A DNA stretch of 64,000 bases from Monodelphis domestica (Eukaryota > Chordata > Mammalia > Didelphimorphia > Didelphidae). The position numbers were made by a program, and so were the translations under genes. The notes under the pieces were generated by a model. It was not told where the DNA came from, searched no databases, and saw only the letters and a list, made by a program, of their open reading frames with translations. Location of the stretch: contig NC_077233.1 in the NCBI RefSeq assembly GCF_027887165.1, forward strand, positions 226,572,872 through 226,636,871, read 5' to 3'. Position 1 is the stretch's first letter. Every line of letters begins with the position of its first letter. This document shows, piece by piece, positions 11,389-22,089 of this stretch.

Positions 11389-11716
11389 GAAAGAAGGAAG
11401 TAGAGAAGGAAGAAAGAGAGAAAAAAAGAAGAAGGAAGGAGGAAGGAAGGAAAGAAGGGAGGGAGGGAGAGAGAAAGAAAGAAAGGAAGGAAAGAAGAAA
11501 CAAAGGAAGGAAAGAAGAAAGGAAGGAAGGAAAGAAGAAAGGAAGGAAGGAAGGAAAGAAGAGAGGGAGAGAGATAGAAAGAAAGGAAGGAAGGAAGGAA
11601 GGAAGGAAGGAAGGAAGGAAGGAAGGAAGGAAGGAAGGAAGGAAGGGAGAGAAAAAGAAATAAAGAAAGAAAGGAAGGAAGGAAGGAAGAAAAGAAGGAA
11701 GGAAAAGAAAGAAAGA

Positions 11717-11786
<70 letters not shown>

Positions 11787-11870
11787 GAGTGAGAAATCAA
11801 AGGAAAGAAAGAGAGAAAGAAAAGAGAGCGATGGAGAGAGGAAGAAAAAAGAAATAATGAAAGAAAAATC
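11389..11870 (+). repeat. GGAA/GAAA polypurine microsatellite, about 480 bp
   Basis: The plus strand is almost purely A and G. Blocks of GGAA (about 11586-11645) and GAAA (about 11721-11785) are embedded in irregular purine sequence. Long lysine/glutamate/arginine frames on plus and serine/phenylalanine/leucine frames on minus are by-products. Confidence 0.95.
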
Positions 11871-12149
11871 TAGAGAATATATCTCTGGCATTATCCTTGA
11901 GGAATTTCCTTAGTACTTAAAGGAAGAAAGATTTCAGATGTGTGGGTGCTGTCTTCTCCTGGTTCAGATTATAATCCCTTGCATTATAGTAGATAGTCTT
12001 AAATAAATTCCTGAGGTTGGGATGGGGGTGCAGGGAGTTCAACACATGGTGGCTGAACTTTTCCTAATAAATCTCTTTGAATACAGCTGGCCTAATCCCT
12101 GGACAACCAACATGCAATCTGTAACTAAATTTATAATACGAACAGTTCA

Positions 12150-12375
12150 CAATATACAGTGCTTAAAGATTTATAAAGAACTTTACATACATTATTTTAT
12201 TTGATCCTCACTTTCACCCTATGTGATGTAGGTATTATGATAATCCTTATTTTACAGAGGTTTAGAAAGAGAAAATGACTTGCCCAGGGTCACACAGCTA
12301 GTAAATGTTTGAGACAAGACTCAAACCCATGTCTTTCTGACTCTGGAGGCAGAGTTCTATTCTTTACACCAGAGA
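12150..12375 (-). mobile_element. MIR-like SINE
   Basis: TTTATTTGATCCTCACTTTC, TTATTTTACAGAGG, GCCCAGGGTCACACAGCTAG and CTTTCTGACTCTGGAGGCAG appear in reverse MIR order. Confidence 0.85.
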
Positions 12376-12696
12376 GGTTTAACACAGAGCTGTGGGGCAT
12401 CACTCCTGAGAATGGCCCAAACCAGATAAAAATATAATTGGGAAATATTTAATAAAATGCATAAAAATACAATAAAATATAGATAATATTACATTTTAAA
12501 ACTAAGTCAGTATCTACCAACAGGGATCCTTATTATAGATTAGGGATCCCTGTTTCTATTTGAGTTTGACATCACTCTTCTACTCCATACTCAAAAACAT
12601 TCTAGTGTGGTGGGATCTGACAGAACTTATTTTCTGTTATAGCCTTTGAGAATTTAGGCTCACCTTTGTGTATAGAGGCATCTGAATAGAAAGTAA
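12376..12696. other. Short intergenic stretch, no feature recognised
   Basis: It holds an A-rich patch (12430-12500) and nothing I can assign. Confidence 0.4.
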
Positions 12697-12925
12697 GGAA
12701 ATAAGCATTTATTAACATCTACTATGGTCCAGGTACTGTTAAGCACTTTATAAATATTATCTCATTTGATCCTCACAAAGGTGTTATTATTATTTCCCCA
12801 TTTTACATATGCAGAAATTCAGGTAGAGGTTAAGTGACTTTCCCAGGGTCACATAGTTACATCTGAAAACAGATTTGAATTCAGGTCTTCCTGACTCTAG
12901 CCCCAAATGTCACTTGACTGCTCCA
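12697..12925 (-). mobile_element. MIR-like SINE, near full length
   Basis: AAGCATTTATTAACATCTAC, TTATCTCATTTGATCCTCAC, CCCCATTTTACATATGCAG, CCCAGGGTCACATAGTTAC and CAGGTCTTCCTGACTCTAG are in order. Confidence 0.85.
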
Positions 12926-13404
12926 AGTATCAGAATTGGGAGCCTCTTGGGACTTGTGCTCCCTCCATCCCCTCCCCCCTCCACAGGAAAATGAAAAAAA
13001 TGATCAGAGTAGAATTTTAGTGGAAGACTTCCTTAATTAGCTAAGAGAAAAAATAATACTGCATGTTAATGGAAAGTTTTATATCCTAGATGACATAACT
13101 TTCTCTGTTCTCTGAACTTTATGATATCTTTGGAAAGTAGAGCCTGTTAATTCATTAGTTGACCAACTTTAGACCTTTTGGGGAAGAGACAAGTTTATTT
13201 AGAATTCAAATGGAGCTCTATGACTTCTTCTCTGAGTTATGTAGATCATAGCAACTCCTCTGCCTAAATTCAGATGTAGAAAGAATCCTAGTTTTTCACA
13301 ACTGCCATGAGAAAGCCTAGACTCAGAAATATGAAGAGACAAGAAGAGCACACATAATTAGCAGCAGAGCTAAGATTAGCTCATATTTGTGTGTGTGTGT
13401 ATAG

Positions 13405-13645
13405 GGCAGTGAGGTGTCACAGTGCATAGAATGCTGAGTCAGGAAGACCTGAGTTCAAATTTGACTTTAGATGCTTTCTTACTGAGTAAATCCTATGTAA
13501 ATCATGTAACTCTGTTTGCCTCAGCTTCCTCATCTGTAAAATGAGCTAGAGAGGGAAACAGCAAACCACTATTGTATCTTTGTCAAGAATACCCCCCAAA
13601 AGGGGTTCACAAAGAGACAAGACTAAAAATCACTAAGCAACAATG
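13405..13645 (+). mobile_element. CORE-SINE, variant ending in 'actaagcaacaat'
   Basis: The head has GGGCAGTGAGGTGTCACAGT and the B-box-like GAGTTCAAATTTGAC. The 3' part has CTTCCTCATCTGTAAAATGA, then 'agcaaaccactattgtatct' and a decayed 'aagactaaaaatcactaagc' end. Related copies lie at 36.0, 52.7, 58.8, 59.3, 61.2 and 63.6 kb. Confidence 0.8.

Positions 13646-13646
<1 letters not shown>

Positions 13647-13687
<41 letters not shown>
13647..13687 (+). repeat. (TG)n microsatellite
   Basis: About 20 TG units in an uninterrupted run, starting at the end of the SINE. Confidence 0.98.
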
Positions 13688-13688
<1 letters not shown>

Positions 13689-13780
13689 TTGCCCTAGGTA
13701 ACACAGGTATTAAGTGGAAATACTCAAATTTGAACCCAGATTCTCTGCTTCCAAATCCAGCACTTTTTCCACTTCACCAT
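13688..13780 (-). mobile_element. MIR-like SINE fragment
   Basis: 'cttgccctaggtaacacagg' followed by 'tttgaacccagattctctgc' is the inverted core and head of a MIR-type element. Confidence 0.6.
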
Positions 13781-13789
13781 ATATAACTG

Positions 13790-14770
13790 CAATCATGTGA
13801 AGTAGATAGTATAAGTATTATCAATGAAAAGTCATCCAGTTCTATCCTATATTCACTTCTAGGAACTCAGCCTAGTCAAATATCCATAAATATTCAAATT
13901 TTGGGGCTCTTTGAGAGTCCAGATGACTCCCTATCCTAGTTTTTAAAATTTGTCCCAGGTAGATAGCACCGGACCCAACCTACAGTAGGAGCTTAATAAA
14001 TGCATATTGATTTATTAATCTCATCAATTCAAAAGTTCCTTCCAAGAGACAGATAGCAACCTATTAATGAGTGTGACTCTTGTCCATAGCCTCTCATAAG
14101 TTCACCAATATGGAAGAAGGCTGTTTCCTCCTGATGTTGAGAGGGTATCAGTGAATATCATGAATCATTGGTCTTGACCTGTCATTACTCTTTTGCCATG
14201 CAACTTTCCCTGCCTTTCATATAGTTACTTGATGATGTCTTTTGCATATTACAGCAGGCTCATATCTACCACTCTCTTCTTTATTGCCCTCTGTGTGATA
14301 ATTCATTTTAATTCTTCTCTATTTGAAAGTAGACATTTGCTAAGGCATGTTTTGAGCTCTTTTTGTTTCCTTGTGGCAATTAATATTCATTGGTTAAATT
14401 TCTGGCTAAAATTATTGTAATCAGTGTTGACATCATTCCTTTAATCTATTACCTATTTTTTAAAATTTTCAAATACTTTAAAAAATAGTTCAGTATTAGC
14501 TTGTTTCAAATCTACGCTATATTTTTCTCATCCCCCCCCCCCCTTATTTTAATTCTGATTTTCTCTCTGACAAGTCACAGACATTTGACTCAGGGATAGC
14601 TCCCACACCAATAACACACTTTTTTGTTGTTGTTGTTGTTGTTTTCCTATTCAAATATAATATAGTTTGGTATTTCTGGCATCATTTGGGGCTTGCCATG
14701 TTCAGTGCCTGCCAATTCTTTTCTCAAAGAAGCCATAAAGACATGAGGCTTCTGTTCAATCTACAAGTTT
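13790..14770. other. Intergenic stretch, no gene seen
   Basis: It includes a C run near 14534-14544 and a GTT trinucleotide tract near 14624-14642. An open frame at 14193-14420 (plus) is hydrophobic but has no recognisable family. Confidence 0.45.
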
Positions 14771-16585
14771 TTGACTTTTCTTTTTAAAAATATTTTTTCT
14801 AATTACATGTAAAAACAACTTTTAACATCCATTTTAAAAAATGTTGAGGTCCAAATTCTTTCCCTCTCTTAATCTTCTCCCCTCATTGAGAATACAAACA
14901 ATTTGATATAGATTATACATATGTAGTCATATAAAACACATTTTCTTATTACTTATGTTGTAAGAGAAAACACAGACCATCCCCCTACCAAAACAACATA
15001 AACAAAAGCAAAAAAATAAAATTTAAAAAGCTTATTTTGATCTCTATTCATACTCTATAAATTCTTTTTCTAAAGATGTATATTTCTCATCATAAGTCCT
15101 TCAGAATTTTCTTAGATCATTGTATTGCTGAAATAGTTAAGCCATTCAGAGTTGCTCATCATACAATATTGCTTCTACTGTGTACAGTCTTCTGGTTTTG
15201 CTCATTTCACTTTGTATCAGTTTACAAAGTCCTTCCATATTTTCCTGAAAGCATATTGTTCAAAATTTTTTAGAGCAAAATTATTCCATCACAATCACAC
15301 AGCTTGTTCTGGCATTTTCCAGTCAATGGATATTCCCTCACTTTCTAATTCTTTGCCATCACAGAAAGAGCTTCTATTAATATTTTTGTACATTTAATTT
15401 AATTTCCTTTTTTAAAAATCTCTTTGGGATATAGACCTAGTAGTGGTTTTGTTGGATCAAAAGACCCAACATTTATTTATGGTTTTAGAGCTCTTTAGGC
15501 AGAGTTCTAAATAGCTCTTTAGAATGGTTGGATCAGTTTATATATTTCCACCAAAAGTGCATTAGTGTCCCAATTTTCCACATGCCCCCCCCCACATTTG
15601 TCATCTTCCTTTTCAGCAATAGTCAATTTGATAGGTGAGAGATGGTACCTCAGAATTTTTTTTCCAATTTCAATTTATTTACTTATTTAGAATATTTTTC
15701 CATGATTATATGATTAATGATTTTTCCCACCCCTCTTCCCTCCCTCCTCCTGGAGCTGACAAGCAATTCCACTGGGTTATACACATATCATTGTTCAAAA
15801 CCTATCTCCATATTATTCATATTGGCAATAGAATGATCTTTTAAAGCCAGAACCCCAATCATATCCCCATTGAACCACATGATCAATAATATGTTTTTTT
15901 CTTCTGCATTTCCACTCCCTGGATAATGGATAGTGTTCTTGCTCATAAGTTCTTCTGGATTGTCCTGGGTATTGAATTGCTGCTAGTAGAAAAGTCTATT
16001 ACATTCAATTGTGCCACAGTGTATCAGTCTCTGTATACAATGTTCTCCTGGTTTTGATCCTTTTTCTCTGCATCAATTCCTGGAGGTCTTTCCAGTTCAC
16101 ATAGAAATGCTCCAGTTCATCATTCCTTTCAGCACAATAGTATTCCATCACCATCAGATACCACAACTTGTTCAGCTCAGAATTGCTTTAATTTGCATTT
16201 CTCTAATCAATAGTGATGCAGAGTGTTTTTATAGGATTATTGATAGTTTTGATTTCTTCATCTCAAAACTCTGTTCATATCCTTTGACTATTAATCAATT
16301 GGGAAGTGACTTGTATTTTTATAAATTTAACTCATCTCTATATATTTGAGGAATGAGACCCATATCAAAAAAGTTTGCTGCAATTTTTATCACCATTATT
16401 ATTTTAACTGTGTATTTCCCTCTATTTTACCTTTTACCCTCTCTCTCCTTTCACCCTATCCCTCCCCAAATGTTTTGCTTCTATCCAAATTCACTCTCCC
16501 TTCTATCATACTCCTTCTCTAATATCTTTCTCTTCCTACTTCTCTTTAGAGTGTTTTTCATTCTTCGTTTTTGAACAGGACCCAT
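14770..16585 (-). mobile_element. Old LINE-1 3' part, interrupted by a younger L1
   Basis: On the minus strand this reads the ORF2 C-terminal region and 3' UTR. Visible inverted landmarks are TCTTTGGGATATAGACC, GGTTGGATCA, CACCAAAAGTGC and GCTTTAATTTGCATTTCTC. The element is split at 15657/16176. From 16386 upward the sequence no longer looks like ORF2 but like the spacer between ORF1 and ORF2, which suggests an internal deletion. Confidence 0.8.
15658..16175 (-). mobile_element. Younger 5'-truncated LINE-1 nested in the old L1
   Basis: It starts with a T run (inverted poly(A)) and covers the L1 3' UTR (GAGCTGACAAGCAATTCC) and the end of ORF2. It is flanked by a perfect 9-bp duplication, CTCAGAATT, at 15649-15657 and 16176-16184. 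The host L1 reads through once it is removed. Confidence 0.85.
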
Positions 16586-16598
16586 GGGGGGGGGGGGG
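16586..16598 (+). repeat. G homopolymer, 13 bases
   Basis: An uninterrupted G run at the junction of the L1 spacer and the following dispersed repeat. Confidence 0.95.
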
Positions 16599-17095
16599 AA
16601 TATCTTGACTTACTCATGAATTGGATTTAAGTGAGACAGAGTTGCACAAAATCATCAGTCCTCACTTTTTCTTCTAGAGTCATCCAAGTTCAGTGGCAAG
16701 ATAAAAGTCAAAATGACTAGTGATGGCTTGAGATTCCATGGATGATCATTGCTTCTTTGATATCTCACTAAGCTTTAAGAGTGACATAGAGCCTGCCTCC
16801 CCTGCCTTCATAACTGCTGGAACAAATTGTTCTCATCATCTCTTCCACTGAGGAAAGTCTTTGCATATTTATGATAAACACTCCACGAATTCACTGACAG
16901 GTAGGAGGCCTGTCAGTTACCCTCAACCTGGGTTAGCCTGCCTGTTGGGATAGTTTACAAGGTGAGACCATTAGGCCTGCTATAGTTTCTTTCAACCACA
17001 GATGAGAGTTGGGTAAAAGGTAGACAGCAAAGAAGGAAAGCAGCCCTTCAAAGAGCAGAGCAAGCCCCCATATAAGAGGTACTAGTCTTCTCTGA
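16599..17095 (+). repeat. Dispersed repeat G, copy 1
   Basis: The stretch from 'catgaattggatttaagtg' through 'gtcatccaagttcagtggca', 'aacaaattgttctcatcatc' and 'gttagcctgcctgttgggat' to 'gaggtactagtcttctctga' matches 45.6-45.8 plus 48.35-48.68 kb in the same order. It also matches 34.0-34.3 kb in reverse. It separates two blocks of minus-strand L1 spacer, so it probably inserted into the L1. Class unknown. Confidence 0.7.
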
Positions 17096-19185
17096 ATACC
17101 CATATACCCTTCCCTTTAGTGTAAGATAGGATCCTATAACCAATTGAATATGTATATTATTCCCTCTTTGAGCCAGTTTGGATGAGAGTAAGATTCAAGT
17201 GTTGTCTCCCACTCTACCCATCTCTGCCATCTTCCCATTTCCCCCTCCACTACAAAAGCTCTTTTGTGCCTTTTTTATGTAAGATAATTTACCCCATTAT
17301 ACTTCTACTTTCTCCCAGTACATCCCTCTTGCTCACCTCTTAATTTTATTTTTTTGGATATCATCCCATCTTAGTGAACTCACATCTATACCCTCTGTCT
17401 ATATATACTCCTTCTTACTGCTCTAATAATGACAAAGTTACTAGAAGTTACAAGTATCATCTTCTCATGTAGAAATATAAACAGTTCAACCTTAATTAAT
17501 CCCTTATGATTTCTCTTCCCTGTTTATCTATTTAGTCTTCTCTTGAGACTTATATTTGAAAGACAAATTTTCTACTCAACTCTGTTTTTTTTCTTCAGAA
17601 ATGCTTGAAAGTCCTCAATTTCATTAAATATCTATTTTCCCCCTGCAGTATTTTACTCAGTTTTGCTGGGTAGATGATTTATGGTTGTAATCCTAATTCC
17701 ATTGCTTTCCGGAATATTATGTTCTAAGCCCTCTTTTTCTTTAATGTAGAAGATGCAAACTCTTATGTGATCATGATTGTGGCTCCATGATAGTTGGAGT
17801 TTATTTCTAACTGTTTACAATATTTTCTCCTTGACCTGGCAGCTCTGGAATTTGGCTATAATATTTCTGGGAGTTTCCATTTAGGGATCTCTTTTAGGGG
17901 CATGATCAGTGGATTCTTTCCATTTCTATTTTACCTACTGGTTATAGGATACCAAGGCATTTTTTCCTTGATAATTTCTTGAAATATGATGTTTAGATTC
18001 TTTTTTTTTAATCATAGCTTTCAAGTACTCCAATTGTTCTTAAATTAGTTCTCCTTAATCTATTTTCTAAGTCAGTTATTTTTCCAATGAGACAGTTCAC
18101 ATTTTCCTCTATTTTTATTTCTTTTGATTTTGTTTCATTATTTCTTGTTGTCTTATGGAGTCATTACCTTCCACTTGCCCAATTCTAATTTTTAAGAAAT
18201 TATTTTCTTTAATGAGCTTTTGCAACTCCTTTTCCATTTGTCCAATTCTACTTTTTAAAGAAATTCTTTTCTTCAGTAAATGTTTGTACATCTTTTTCCA
18301 TTTGATCAATTATGTCTTCTAAGGAGTTCTCTTAAGTGGATTTTTGTGCCTCTTTTACTATTTAGCCTATTCTTTTTTTAAGATATTATTTTCTATTGTG
18401 ACTCCTTTACCAAGCTATTGACATTTTTTCATGATTTTCTTAAATTACTCTAATTTCTTTTCTTAATTTTTCCCTCTACCTCTCTTCTTTGATTTTTAAA
18501 ATCCTTTTAGAATTCTTCCAGGTACGCTTTTTTGGACCTAATACCAATTTACATTTTTCTTTGAGGCTTTGAATATGGCTATTTTGATTTTGTTTTCTTC
18601 TGAGTTTGTGTTTTGATCTTTCCTGCCACTATTGTATCTTTTTGTGCTTAAGTTACTTTTTGTTGTTGTCATTTGCTCATTTTTTCCCGCCTATTTATTA
18701 ATATCTAACTTTATTTTAAAATTGGTCTCTGCTCTTAGAGTGGAGGGGGTGCAGTCCCAACCTTTAGGTTTTTCTTGGTGCTGGGGTCTTTTGAGTTTTC
18801 AGTACTTTCAAGGGGGTGTAATCTGGGGAGGGATGTGGTCACTGCTCTCCTGGCCTATGCTCTGGTCTGTGAGTAATTGCAAGCACCCTTTACTGCCCTG
18901 GAATTGTGACCAGGGTCTCTGTTCCCCTGCTGGTATATGTATGTAAGTTCTTCTCCTTGTTCTGAGGCTATGGCCCAGAACTGAGTATGAGAAATGCAAC
19001 AGAGATTTTCTTCTAAGTCTTGCTGTGCTGGAAAATTATTTCACTCCATCCTTCTGTTGATTCTTCTGCTCCAGAATTCATTTTGAGGTGCTATTTTAAA
19101 GTTATTTACAGGGAATTTAGGAGAGGTTGGTCAAATAAGTCCTTGCCTTTAACTTTGCCCTCTTCAATCTTTGGCTTTTCTCATT
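17096..19185 (-). mobile_element. LINE-1 5' half: 5' UTR, ORF1 and spacer
   Basis: Read on the minus strand, 19185 down to about 18650 resembles the L1 5' UTR, about 18600-17560 the ORF1 region and 17500-17096 the inter-ORF spacer ('ggctcaaagagggaataata'). No reverse transcriptase is found below it until the last part of ORF2 at about 16385. It may be the 5' half of the same element as 14770-16585. Confidence 0.6.
17560..18600 (-). pseudogene. LINE-1 ORF1 remnant
   Basis: ORF1p is the RNA-binding chaperone of L1. An N-terminal part survives as an open segment at 18115-18309, lysine- and glutamate-rich with repeated QMEKELQKL and RIGQVEG heptad-like spacing, as expected for the coiled coil. 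Further down the minus strand, degraded pieces resemble the conserved C-terminal domain (SSTLKK, a 'FRKAMELGLQP' block, 'YPAKLSK'). Stops and frameshifts are scattered throughout. The assignment rests on remembered marsupial L1 sequence, not on a search. Confidence 0.6.
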
Positions 19186-19826
19186 CCTTCTTTGTGTACT
19201 ATGTTTCCCCATATATTCCCCTCCTCATCTTTTCCCACCTTTCCATTGTAGTTACCAAATATCAGGGTTTCTGGTTATTTAATTTAGAAGGTCCCATAAA
19301 GTATTTCAAAGAATTTCTCTGCCATTTTATCTTCAGCAGTCAATACTGATATTAGAACATAAATTGCAATTATTTTCATGGTATTTTTTTGACAGATATT
19401 TATTATTAGTAATCCAAAGTTGGATGATCAATTTTTCCATGACATAACTTTTCCTTTTTTCCCTTTGAAGTTGTGATTAAAACCCATTCTGCCAACTTCT
19501 TTACTTTTCCAAGGAGAACCAGTGAGCCATCCTTCTAGTTAGCTGTAACTTCCTTTTTTCTTCTGGTTTTATTTATTATAAGAATGCCAAGATTTATATG
19601 ACTCATTTTCTCAGTAATGTGCTTGCTTGATGATCATTTAAAAAGAGGCTCTCATTCAGAGTAGCAGTGATCAAAGTAAAGTTTAATGTTGGTCTGAAAC
19701 TGTGTGATTCTTAATATTCATTTACCCCTTTCTCACCACTTTACCTCTGTTACTATGGAAGTAGAATGGGGCCACACAGACTGAAGGTCCTTTTTGTTTT
19801 CCATTGCTTTGTGAGTTGTCAATCCT

Positions 19827-19898
<72 letters not shown>

Positions 19899-20150
19899 TT
19901 CTAGATGAACAGCCAATTGGTCATATGCTGCATGGTATTTAGTCAAGTTGGTTGTTAGAAAAGAAGCTTGATCTGTTACATTGTTCATACTCAAAATCTT
20001 TCCAATATGATAGAACCTAACAAAATTTGTACCTCATTGGTATAGCTGGTGAGGATTCAGAGTCACTTCCATACCATGATTAACATTTGTAAAAGTATTA
20101 TAGGTCTGTAAACTAGAAAATGACTTCTATAAAGTCTAGGAAACACTGAA
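19186..20150 (-). mobile_element. RTE-like LINE endonuclease fragment
   Basis: Minus-strand pieces fit a non-LTR retrotransposon apurinic-like endonuclease: a block near 19220-19360 reads roughly as an 'IAIYAP-like' strand followed by 'LTAEDKMAEKF-like' residues. The upstream part at 19920-20130 has the same dispersed-repeat character. It is full of stops and interrupted by an (AT)n tract. L2 or CR1 are alternatives. Confidence 0.45.
19831..19894 (+). repeat. (AT)n microsatellite, 32 units
   Basis: A perfect AT run of 64 bases, self-complementary and able to extrude a cruciform. Confidence 0.98.
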
Positions 20151-20209
20151 AAATCGATAGATCCATTCCTTAAGGGTCAAGTTACTTGATGAGTGAACTT
20201 ATAGATGAC

Positions 20210-21110
20210 TTTAGCCAGAGCAGTTTTCGATGAAGAAATCAAAGCTATATGAAAGATATATATTATAATTATGTGAAAAATGCTCTAAATTATCATTGAT
20301 GAGAGAAATGCAAACCAAAACAACTCTGAGATACCATCTTGCACCTATCAGAATGACTAAAATGACAAAAGAGCAAAATGATGAATGTTTCAGGGGATGT
20401 AGAAAGATAGGAACACTAATGTATTGTTGGTAGAACTGAGAACTGATCCAGCAATTTTGGAGAGTCATTTGGAATTATATTCAAAGAATAATGAAACTAT
20501 GTATACATTTTGACCCAGTAATAAACTATTAGGTTTATTTTCCAAGATGATCAAAGAAAAAGGAAAAGAAACTATGTTGCAAAATATTTATAGCAGTTCT
20601 TCTTGTGGTGACAAAGAACTAAAAACTGAAGGGATGCCTATCAAGTTGGGGAATGGTTGAACAAGTTGTGGTATATGACTGCAATGGAATACTATTATAC
20701 CATAAGAAATGACAAATAAGATGATCACAAAAAACCTGGAAGACTTATATGAAGTGATACAAAGTGAAGTGAGCAGAACAAGAATGCTGAATGCAGCACC
20801 AATAATAATGTACAATGATCAACTATAAATGAATTAACTATTATCAACATGGCAAGGATCCAGAACAACTTCAAGGAACTCATGATGAAAAAGGGTATCC
20901 ATAGCTAATAAAAGGAGCAGACACAGTCCAGATGCATATAAAAACATAACATTCTTTACTTTATTACCTTTGTGGGTTTTTCTCTAGTGTAACTAATATG
21001 TGTCTTGTTTCACAATATGATAAACAGAAAATAGGTGTTATATGATAATATATGTATGGCCTATATCATTATCTGCCTTCTTGGAGAGAGGAGAGGGGTG
21101 CAAAAGAGAG
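20210..21110 (+). mobile_element. LINE-1 3' end (ORF2 C-terminus and 3' UTR)
   Basis: 'gaagaaatcaaagctatatg', 'agagaaatgcaaaccaaaac', 'tttatagcagttcttcttgt' and 'gggaatggttgaacaagttg' follow the L1 ORF2 C-terminal order seen at 4.1-4.8 kb. Frames are broken by many stops. The 3' boundary is indistinct. Confidence 0.85.
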
Positions 21111-21179
21111 GAAAAAAAGAATGAGGCATAGATTTTTGGATAGCTTTTATAGATTATATAGATTATAGCTTCCATAGAT

Positions 21180-21204
21180 TTTATCACATAGCTAATGTGA
21201 TAAA
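21180..21204. other. Perfect 10-bp hairpin
   Basis: TTTATCACAT (21180-21189) is followed after a 5-base loop by ATGTGATAAA (21195-21204). It could be chance in AT-rich DNA; no T run follows and no function is implied. Confidence 0.6.
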
Positions 21205-21444
21205 TGGTGTCTCTTGTATAAACATATTTATTATAATTTGTTACATATTAAAAATAAGTTATATATTACATTATTATGTTATATATTATATTGTATATTT
21301 TTAAATCATCATAAAAAAGTAGAGATATGGGTTTGTCTTCCCTCTTACACATACTTGCTTTATTGGTTCTAGGCAAATCCCTTAACCTTTTGATGACCCA
21401 GGAAACTGAGGCATCAAACTGTTGCTGGTCTACTTATCCCTATG

Positions 21445-21595
21445 TAACCCCAATAACTCCATTTTATGGACCAGTAAACTGAGTTTCAGAGAGGTTAAAT
21501 GACTTATCCAGGTTCAGGTAACTAATAAATGCCAGAGCTGGAACTCCTAAGATATCTTAAATCTAAATCCAATGTTCTTCTCATTATACTATGCT
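21445..21595 (-). mobile_element. MIR-like SINE fragment
   Basis: 'ggttaaatgacttatccagg' and 'aaatgccagagctggaactc' fit the inverted MIR core and head. Confidence 0.7.
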
Positions 21596-21939
21596 CTTGC
21601 ACTTTCAGATCTGCAAAATACTACCTAATAATACTTTGTAGTAGGTATTTTAAAAAATATTTTTACTGGAAATTCAATTTAAATTAAATTTTAAAAATTT
21701 CACTGAGGATTTAAATTTCCCTCAATGGGGATCCCTCTACCCAAGCAGAATAGAAAGCATTCTGCAGCTTATAGCCCCAATTTTCTGGATCACTGACTTG
21801 CTGAGGACCATCAAGCAAGTATGAGTCAGAGGTAAGATTTGAAACTGTATCTTTGTGATCAACATATTAGCTCCTCTATCTCATATTATTTAAAACCTAT
21901 CTCATATTCTTACTGAATTGTGGCATCACTTCCCCTATA

Positions 21940-22082
21940 TCTGACTCAGTTTCCTCATTTGTTAAATGAGGATAATAATAGTATTTGTCTCCCAGAGTTG
22001 TTGTAGGGGATCAAATGGAGTAATATGTGTAAAGCACCTTACAATAATCAAAGAGCTAATAAATACCAGTTATTATTATCAT
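21940..22082 (+). mobile_element. MIR-like SINE 3' half
   Basis: GACTCAGTTTCCTCATTTGT, GAGGATAATAATAGTATTTG and GTGTAAAGCACCTTACAA are the forward MIR 3' landmarks. Confidence 0.8.
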
Positions 22083-22089
22083 CCTCATT

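Noticed and set aside
11364..11891. Lys/Glu/Arg-rich frame (plus) and Ser/Phe/Leu-rich frames (minus)
   Set aside because: They are translations of the GGAA/GAAA microsatellite; no start context, domain or flanking coding sequence.
21180..21204. 10-bp perfect hairpin as a terminator or small RNA
   Set aside because: AT-rich 25-base palindrome without a T run or longer stem; expected by chance in such sequence.
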